Shown: positions 56,262 through 64,000 of the stretch, in pieces | Layout: every line of letters begins with the position of its first letter | Position numbering within the stretch: the stretch's first letter is position 1 | NCBI GenBank assembly: GCA_949152475.1 | Contig: OX424562.1 | Span: forward strand, 39,852,157 to 39,916,156 | From: Terebella lapidaria | Lineage: Eukaryota; Annelida; Polychaeta; Terebellida; Terebellidae | Length of the DNA stretch: 64,000 nucleotides | Direction: 5' to 3' | Notes under the pieces: generated by a model | What the model was told of the DNA's origin: nothing | Seen by the model: the letters and a program-made list of their open reading frames with translations, nothing else | Database searches by the model: none | Translations under genes and position numbers: made by a program

Positions 56262-58066
56262 AATTAGCCCAAGGGCTAAGATAGGTTACCGGACAATTTT
56301 AGTTGAAACACGACAGGTGAGATATGACGTTCAGATTAACCAATCAAGGTCATTTTTGTGAACTTCAATGTCATCATTAAGTGTGCAGCATAATTATAAC
56401 CTTGTATTCATGTATGTTCAAAATACAAATACAAGGTCTATCTACAAGTCTTTTTGTCTATAGACAAAATTTACACATTTCTTGTTGGATGTGACACTGA
56501 GATACAGCACTCAATGTCATCTGAGGTCAAGTTCAAGGTCACCAAAAGAAGTGGTATGTATGACTTCCAATTCCAGCTATACATGTACCTACAAACATTT
56601 TTTGGCTGTAGGGGCCAATTTACACATTCAAGGGGCACTCCATTCAAAGCACTCCATCTTTATACACAATGTCGGGGACCCCAATTAGCATGTTTTATAA
56701 CAAAAATCTCAAAACTCATCAGATAAATTTGAAGGAAAACGACCAAAAATTAAATTTGGGGGCCTATTCAGCCTAGAGTTCGAGCTTTTTGAGCAATTCA
56801 AGGCACTTTATACACTATATACATCTTTATACAAAATGTCAAAAACCCCAATTACTATGTTTTGAAAATAAAAATCACAAAAGTGATCAGACAGTTTTCG
56901 CTTAAAGACAAACAAGATGCAAATTTGGGCATTTTTCCACCCAAAAATGGCTGTTTTGACCTTTCAAGGTCATCCAAGGTCAAATTCAAGGTCACCACAC
57001 AAGTCGCCATATATATGACTTCCCATTTGAAAGTGCCAATTTCTAAGCTCTATCTTCAAGCGTTCTAGGATTACTGTTCTGGCAGCTCCCATTATGAAGG
57101 AAAAAAGTGCCGAAAATTTTGTAAGTCAAAAATTTTTTTCAAAGGGTGAAAATTTTTTTTTAGCTAGTAATGACCCAAAATGGATAGTATTGCGATTTGG
57201 GGCAGAAAAAATATTTTTTCGCTGACCTGTCAAAAATTCAAAATGGCCGCCACGCGGAGACCAGCGATTCAAGGGCAACAAAACTTATACACATCATAAA
57301 GGTATATAGGGGGAATCTTTTGAAACAAAAATCTTAAAACTGATCAGACAGTTTTCTAGAAAAGACAGACAAGGTGCAAATTTGGGCATTTTTCGACCCA
57401 AAAATGGCTGTTTTGACCTTTCAAGGCCCACCAAGGTCAAATTCAAGGTCATCACACAAGTCACCATATATGACTTCCCATTCGAAAGTGCCAATTTCTA
57501 AGCTCTATCTTCAAGCGTTCTAGGAGTACTGTTCTGGCAGCTGCCATTATGAAGGAAAAAGAGGCTGAAAATTTTCTAAGTCCAATAAGTTTCAAAGGGT
57601 GAAAAAAAAAATTTTTGTCTAGAAATGACCCAAAATGGATAGTAATGCGATTTGGGCCGAAAATTTTTTTTTTCGTCGACCCGTCGAAAATTCAAAACGG
57701 CCGCCATACGCACACCGGCGATTCAAGGGCGACCAAACTTATACACATCACAGAGGCACATAACGAGAATCTTTTGAAAGAAAAATATCAAACTGATCAG
57801 ACAGTTTTTGAGAAAATGGCCGCCAAAGTCCAAAATTGGTAATTTTTGGTTAAAATTGGCCGCCCTTTTGGGAAAAATGCGAAAATCAAAAAACCAAAAA
57901 AAAAACCCCTCTTGAAATATTTTTAGGCATTTTTGTGCAAAATTTCAGAAAAATGCGCCTGTAAACTTTAAAGATACAGATGTGGACGGACGACAGACGA
58001 CGGACGGACAACGGACGCAACGCGACGGCAATAGGTTATCGGACCATAGGTCCGGTAACCTAAAAA
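56262..58066 (-). mobile_element. HINE/Helentron-like element without the 134-bp array
   Basis: It has the same 5' terminus (AGGTTACCGGACC, at 58066) and 3' hairpin (TTAGCCC-TT-GGGCTAA, at 56262) as the PAM intron copies. The core consists of repeated blocks with ggccattttt and gattcaagggc(g/a)a. It carries the empty target of TIR element A at about 57634-57652. Confidence 0.6.
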
Positions 58067-60798
58067 GCACAGGGAATAAAATAGCAGTGTATGAACATGA
58101 TGAGTGAAACATATCAACCAATATGAACACAAATCCGATTCACCAGAATTCTAAAAGCTGGTCAGCCTGGGCCAGATGGCTGGTGATACCTGACTGATTA
58201 TTGAGTAACTTGTACCAAACACTCCACCACTACACTGGCCATACATGTCTTTAGAACATGTCTACATCGGTCCATAGTTCAGCGATGCTAAAAGATATCC
58301 TGGTGAAAATTGACACAATTCACTTGTAAACGGGACATTTCAGATCGCTATCTCAAGAAAATAAAAAAGTTGTCAATCTACCTCAACATTAATTTTAGCC
58401 CCTGCGGCCTCAGGCATTGCATGAGACTGTTCAATAATCATGTGTCAGACAACAACACCAGCACACCAAGGATAAAAACCTTAACTCTTTATCTGCCTCG
58501 ATAACAGTTGGGGGTCTGACGCATGTCTGTTACATTGACCTTTTGATAATTAACTTGCAATAAGAGCGATTTATTGAAAAACAAAATAATATTCCAGGTA
58601 TTAGAACATGCAATTTTCCCTTCTTTTCTCATTGGTGCCCAACATTTCAAAATTTACTACACTTTACTCAAACCATTTGATAAACAACCTGGTAGCAAAG
58701 TAATTAATCTGTCAGAATTTGCTTATATTGTCAACAAGCAGGAAGTATACACACTATGTTGGACGTGCCACCTATCCAATGGAATAACTATGTAACAAAT
58801 GAAACTGAAACCCAGCTATTTCATGTGGGGAATTCCCCCGGCAGATAACTCGTTGCTGGCACGACGATCATGATATTTCTAAAATTATAGTTCACACTGA
58901 ACTGGTTTGCCACAACAGCGGTAAGGGCAAAATGACACAAAACTAAGACAATGGAAGTCGCTGTTGTAAGTGCACGCCACCCAGGGTAGTGCTGCTGACA
59001 GTCAGTGTGCAGTAACACAATTTTGTGTACACTGGTAGACCGACTGTGCCTGCAAGTGTCATCAACATCACAATCATCTCTCATAGTCATGTCTTCATGT
59101 CAGAACATTCACCAAGTTTTCTCGGCCACATCATTTTTATAACAGGTCTGATGGAAGTCTTAGATTCGGTGGGGTAATGCGATTTACCTACTGTAAACTC
59201 ATTTTTGTTTGCTACCATTTAATTTGGCATATTTAGCATTTTGAAAAAACTCGCAAACTTTAATGGATGCAAAATACATTGAAGCTGATGTAAAAAAACA
59301 CAAGAATTTAATTAGCGAACAGTCAATATTTCAAATACTCAAACATCAATGGGGGTGAACTCAAATGGGTTTACATTATACAACGATCGTGACCCATTAA
59401 CCTTAGAGGGAGTTTGGAAGGGGACTGGGTGGGAAGGGGGGACTGCTATGACAAAGATTAGATTGTGAGCATCAAGCACTATACAAAGTGGCATGTAACA
59501 CATACGTTGGAGGAGTGGAAGAAGAATATAAACCATAGATATCTATGTACAACGCAATCTCCATAACGCGGGACACATGCTGTGGCCTTTTGAACCTGAT
59601 GGATAAGGATCGCTCATAGCGTCATGATAACAAAGCATTGAAAAGGTGATGTGAATCAAGTTCGTCACCACCACCTCTGAAATATTGAACACGATCTTTG
59701 TCCGCAGTTTTTTTTTTGGATACACCATAGGTTTGTAGTATGGCATGTACGTGTACGATAACACGATTAATCGATTACTAATCGAACGGAACTTAAGCGT
59801 GATTGCACTCAGTTACACTGCATGACACCACGTACGTTTTCGCACGTTGCTTAGAAACCACATTTAGCTGTTATTTACTACACGATGACAAGTCAAGGTC
59901 ATACTCTGCTGTTTGTTACAAACTTGAATGAATTTGTTCCACATTTCCGATTAATCGATTATAATTCGATTATTCATGTCCGATTATTCAATTTCTAAAT
60001 CCTGTAATCGTACATGCCCTAGTATGTAGCTGGTCTGTAGAGCCAGTGAACAAAAATCATACACACATTCTTATTACAGAAAATTTCCGCTGGCCACACA
60101 AATATTTTTCTTCTTCTCTCCACTGTACATTACTTGTGTCACTGTAGGCTTATCCATAGCAGGCTATGGCTGAGACCACTATAGCTGATATTATTGTGGT
60201 GGTAAATCGTATCGTATTATAACTTGGCATAGCTTACCTTGGGACCAAACGGCAATTTTTTGCAAACTTTCAGACTTCTACCCATGAAACTGATGACGTT
60301 TAAAGTGTAATCTACTGCAATGATAAATTCCTCCTGAAAACATTTTTCGTCTGCATGTCAACAGACATTGTTCATTTTGAGTGTGTGACGGAAGAGTCTA
60401 TTCGGATGATTTATGCAGGGAGCACTGGTTAGGAATGGGACCGTCCCAGAATGTAATTGATACATCTACTGCAGCGCATGCCCCCATAATACCTAACTTG
60501 AACTTGTTGACTTGAATTACGTAATGAGCAAGGCAATATGGCAGCACCCTACAGCAGTGAAAATCCTTGCCAGGATGGCTCTGAGAGACATTCCTGGCAA
60601 TGAAAATCCTTGCTTAAATCGAAATTTTGTGTTTTGAAAGAAACATGTAGCGTTTCGGAAGCCAGGTTTGTGCAAATGTATTGCCGTTTTCATCATAGAC
60701 ATGTAATTCGACTGAAACGAAGGCTAATAACGGTATAAACGAGTTAGAAAAATCTAGTACATGTCATTTTGAAGGAGGCCCGTGATCCGGTGATGGAT
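58067..60798. other. No gene seen
   Basis: AT-rich with scattered short frames and no conserved domain. One minus-strand frame at 58821-59090 has a hydrophobic stretch but no recognisable family. Confidence 0.4.
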
Positions 60799-61313
60799 AG
60801 CCCCAAAAGTGGCTCTTCAACCTAGTGATCGATATGGGCGGTTGATGGAGCCACATGACACCCTTGGTTAGAAATCGGAAATCACAAGTCTTTATCCGTG
60901 TGGCTCTAAGCTAAATGGTGTGGCAACTCATGAATGGTTTATTTTGTTTCCTTGACAACTTCTGAAGAGTGTGGCACAGTTCAGGTTATCTATAATCGTT
61001 CTTCGTTTGTATTTACATCTTTTAACGCATCAACCCATCCATCTTTGCTTGAATTCTAGTCTCTCGGACTGTAGCACTGAAAAATATAAATACATTGATA
61101 TCACATGAAGAACGATTACAGGCACTCTCAAACTGTGCCACACTCTTCAAAAGTTGTCAAGGAAACAAAATAATCATTTTGTGAAATGTCACATTGCTGA
61201 TTTTAGAGCCACACGGATGAAGACTTGTGATTTCCGATTTCTAACCAAGGGTGTCATGTGGCTCCATCAACCGCCCATATCGATCACTAGGTTGAAGAGC
61301 CACTTTTGGGGCT
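60799..61313. repeat. Foldback inverted repeat, arms of about 110 bp and longer
   Basis: Left arm 60799-60910 and right arm 61203-61313 are inverted copies with about one mismatch, running from AGCCCCAAAAGTGGCTCTTC to GTGTGGCTCTAA. Weaker inverted similarity continues inward to about 61009 and 61085, leaving a loop of roughly 75 bp. It is probably a long-TIR MITE or foldback element. No target duplication is clear and nothing is coded. Confidence 0.75.
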
Positions 61314-63225
61314 AAAATATAGGTGATGGAGGGACCATGGAGGGACAACATAAGTTGAATACACATCAAGCATAAGACAATAGAATCACAAAGAAAAGTA
61401 CATCTGCGGGTACAATTCTTTGCAGGCAAAACACCCATACTAAGTTTTCACCTGAACAAACTCAAAGACGTGACAGCTACCGATATTCTCAATACAAACA
61501 AAATTGTCCATCCATCAATCACTGGCCGTTTCCGCAGTGCTGCTTCGGCAAAGTCCGTGACGCTTTCGAATGTATTCGGAAATGTTCGGCACATGAAAAT
61601 GGAAAGCCGCCTAACTATTATTGATAACTCACGCATCGATAATCTCTGCTTCCGGATTCTTCCGTAATATGGCCCGCCCACCCTTAAGGACAAAGTATAG
61701 TAATTAAATTCAATGCTAAATGGTCTCATTTTGGTGATCCATAACACCTTTCCAAAAAAAATTCCCAGCCTAACCACTATGCCAGTTTTATCAATTGATG
61801 CATGAATATATTTGACCACACATGGGATTTTTTCGCTATTCTGCCTCGAATGGACCCGGGGTAAAAATACCCAAAATTATGGGTGATGATGGCCATGCAA
61901 AACCCCTTCTCTTCCCCAGCTCCTGAGAAGAACGACAACAAGATATTGCCTTGAAAACTGGGTCATTATTTCCCAGCAGGGTATTCTTTCACGTGAATAT
62001 ACACTCGTCCTGAAATCTGGCATAAAGGTGATGTTTCACAAAGGTTTTCCTTTAAATTGCATGAGTGAGGTGAACGCTGATTGGCTGAACGGGTTACTGT
62101 TCTGTGGCCTTAATATTCATGGCCCATGGCCCATCTTTCGGGAAAACATCCCCAAAAATGGCCCATGGGCCGAAATTCAGATTCATTTTTATTTTATTTG
62201 TTGATGTGATTTTTGACATTAGAGCGTTGGGGGTACAGGGGGGGGGGGGCAACTTTCTGCATGTCTATGTGCTGACTTTTTATGGAGGTTTCATGCCAAC
62301 CAAACCTATCGATGCCCGTTTTGGCATGTAGGTAAACGTTTAGACACCTACCTCAAATGAGGATTTTCTTCGTCATTGACATAAAATCTCTCGAATTGAT
62401 GAGAAAGTTTAAACATTTCACAGATATATAATGCATAAATCGATGTTTCATGTTTGAAAAAACTACGTAAAATGCTCAGATGGTTTGAAAACGTCCAAAA
62501 TGGCGGGGCTGATGGAAATTCACGTCCCCAGAATGCAAAGCAATTTTTACCACTGTTACGTGTATTTTGGAACACACAATTTTCTGTTCAGCAATTCGTG
62601 CATGCATAGTACCTAAACGTAGTCTGCTACAAACAGTGAGGTAACGACGAGTCAGAATTTCAAAGTTATTTCTTGAATATTTTCTATTCAAATTGACCTA
62701 TTTTATAGAATAACTGATAAGCATCCTAATACTGAAAAGAAAATAGGGGGTCACAGTGCTGGTTTCTTCGACATATTCAATCAAAATCACAAACATTTAC
62801 CTAAAACGCCATAAATTATGACATTTTAGCACATTTTTTGTCCATATTCACATCTTGTTTTCCATGCGAACGGTACGGTGACCCCCTTCTTTCCAGTTAT
62901 AAAATGTTGATCAGTTACTCTATAAAATATGTCATTTTGAAGTTCTAGATTATGTTGATACAGTTATTTATTTTAAAAAGACAAACTCTTTGACCCTCTC
63001 CCCCCACTGTTTGGAGCGGACTATCTAAGCTTGCGTGTGGCCTTCATTGGCGTTATGAAGTAAACACAAGGATTCGTCTGCGATGCCACGGCTACATTTA
63101 CCATAATTTGACGTAGTTTATCACACGACAAAATGTTCCATGCGGGGTTGCGAAGCTTTTTTATTTCAAAACTGATCTTTTAATTTGCTCAGTAGGCATG
63201 TGTTTGACTATATAGTGGTGCAGTC
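61314..63225. other. No gene seen
   Basis: It contains a poly-G run at about 62240-62249 and AT-rich sequence. Short overlapping frames on both strands near 61450-61820 show no recognisable domain. Confidence 0.4.
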
Positions 63226-63690
63226 TGTGTGTCCGTCCCGACCTGTGCAGATGATGTTGCTGTGGCATCCCCGGCCTTACAGTCTGAACTGCAGCCCATC
63301 CTGTCCATCATGGAGGACCGCTCGAACCGGGACAGCATAGTAGGCCTTCCCGTACTCAAACACTGGACTCACTCAAGACCTGGGTTTCCTAGAGAACCCC
63401 CCTTCCTGTCATTGACGACGCGACTCATTATGGCGTCCTTCAAAGCCTGTGTACTAACCTGAACGGAAGGCATGTGGACGGAATGGCATCAACCCGGTAT
63501 GCATGCGGAAGATATATATATTCTTCCAAGGTTGCTGCACGGATCCGATGTCTTGATGCTCCAGAGAAGACACATCAACCAGCTCGAAGGCTTTCAGAGG
63601 AAGCTTCGCCAGCTCCAAGGCCTACAGGATCGCACATCATCAGCTGCAGTCCTTGGGCAGTTTGGAGTGTGGCCGGTTGAAACATCACAA
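63226..63690 (+). pseudogene. Decayed LINE reverse-transcriptase fragment
   Basis: One frame (from 63229) reads TCADDVAVAS, the RT active-site region, then LSIMEDRSNRDS. After a frame change, 63515-63690 gives LPRLLHGSDVLMLQRRHINQ, then LRQLQGLQDRTSSAAV, matching the region after the RT thumb in I/Nimb-like LINEs. It is old and broken by frame shifts. A poly-C run at 63841-63859 follows. Confidence 0.65.
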
Positions 63691-64000
63691 GAAACATCAC
63701 AAGTGCTCCGGAATCCATCGAGTATGCTGTTGCCGTGCGACAACTGGCGGTGTAGAACTCCCTTTCAGGCAGCTGGTTCTTGTACGTTGTCCGGATTCTA
63801 GACAAGTACGGACTCCCATCAGCATACCAGCCACTGCAAAGCCCCCCCCCCCCCCCCCACAGGAAATCACTGGAATGGGCATAAGGATGTGATTGGCAAC
63901 CACTGGACACAGCTCTTGCCCGAGACAGCTCGCCACCAACCGTCACTGAGTTACATCTCGAAACGTAGCCTGCACTTGTGCCAGCCAGCTCCACTGTGGT
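63691..64000. other. Window end, no gene seen
   Basis: It holds a poly-C run at 63841-63859 and otherwise unremarkable sequence. Continuation of the LINE fragment is not recognisable. Confidence 0.35.

Noticed and set aside
58821..59090. Minus-strand 89-codon frame with a hydrophobic segment
   Set aside because: There is no recognisable family, no neighbouring exons and no supporting splice sites; kept only as a remark.
61448..61819. Minus-strand 123-codon frame
   Set aside because: No domain is recognisable, there is an equally open plus-strand frame, and composition is ordinary for non-coding DNA here.

Overview
This is eukaryotic, intron-rich animal DNA with many repeats. Two conserved multi-exon genes, both on the minus strand, can be assembled exon by exon with GT/AG junctions and consistent phases. 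One is an ionotropic glutamate receptor/IR-like channel (8015-18485, 12 coding exons, 833 aa). The other is a bifunctional, membrane-anchored peptidylglycine alpha-amidating monooxygenase, PAM (36319-55053, 22 coding exons, 1010 aa). The mix of DIRS, CR1-type LINEs, Helentron-like elements and long G/C homopolymers suggests a marine invertebrate, probably a lophotrochozoan. The sequence alone does not fix the phylum.

Layout. 1-4000: a GC-rich intact ORF with two CCHH zinc fingers and a coiled coil, which I do not recognise, followed by a decayed relative. 5.2-6.7 kb: a SINE-like fragment and a ~20-bp minisatellite. 8.0-18.5 kb: the receptor gene, with a LINE in its first intron on the opposite strand. 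21.3-26.5 kb: Helentron/HINE-like repeats carrying terminal-inverted-repeat (TIR) elements whose cores are 21-bp arrays of palindromic decamers. 26.7-27.8 kb: a 35-bp satellite. 28.4-33.6 kb: a broken DIRS-type tyrosine-recombinase retrotransposon. 35.5 kb: a small MITE. 36.3-55.1 kb: PAM, whose introns 1 and 17 are enlarged by two related HINE-like elements with 134-bp tandem cores; the one in intron 17 is itself interrupted by a CR1-type LINE with a 2A-like motif. 56.3-58.1 kb: another HINE-like copy. 60.8-61.3 kb: a foldback inverted repeat. 63.2-63.7 kb: a third LINE fragment.

The host genes fit neuro-secretory and sensory biology: PAM amidates neuropeptides in the secretory pathway and the receptor is a ligand-gated channel. 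Nothing shows that they are co-regulated. The most unusual material is the repeat biology. It includes the HINE-like family, whose terminal repeats and 3' hairpin covary between subfamilies. It also includes the TIR/palindromic-array element, for which target duplications and empty sites can be read directly from this window.
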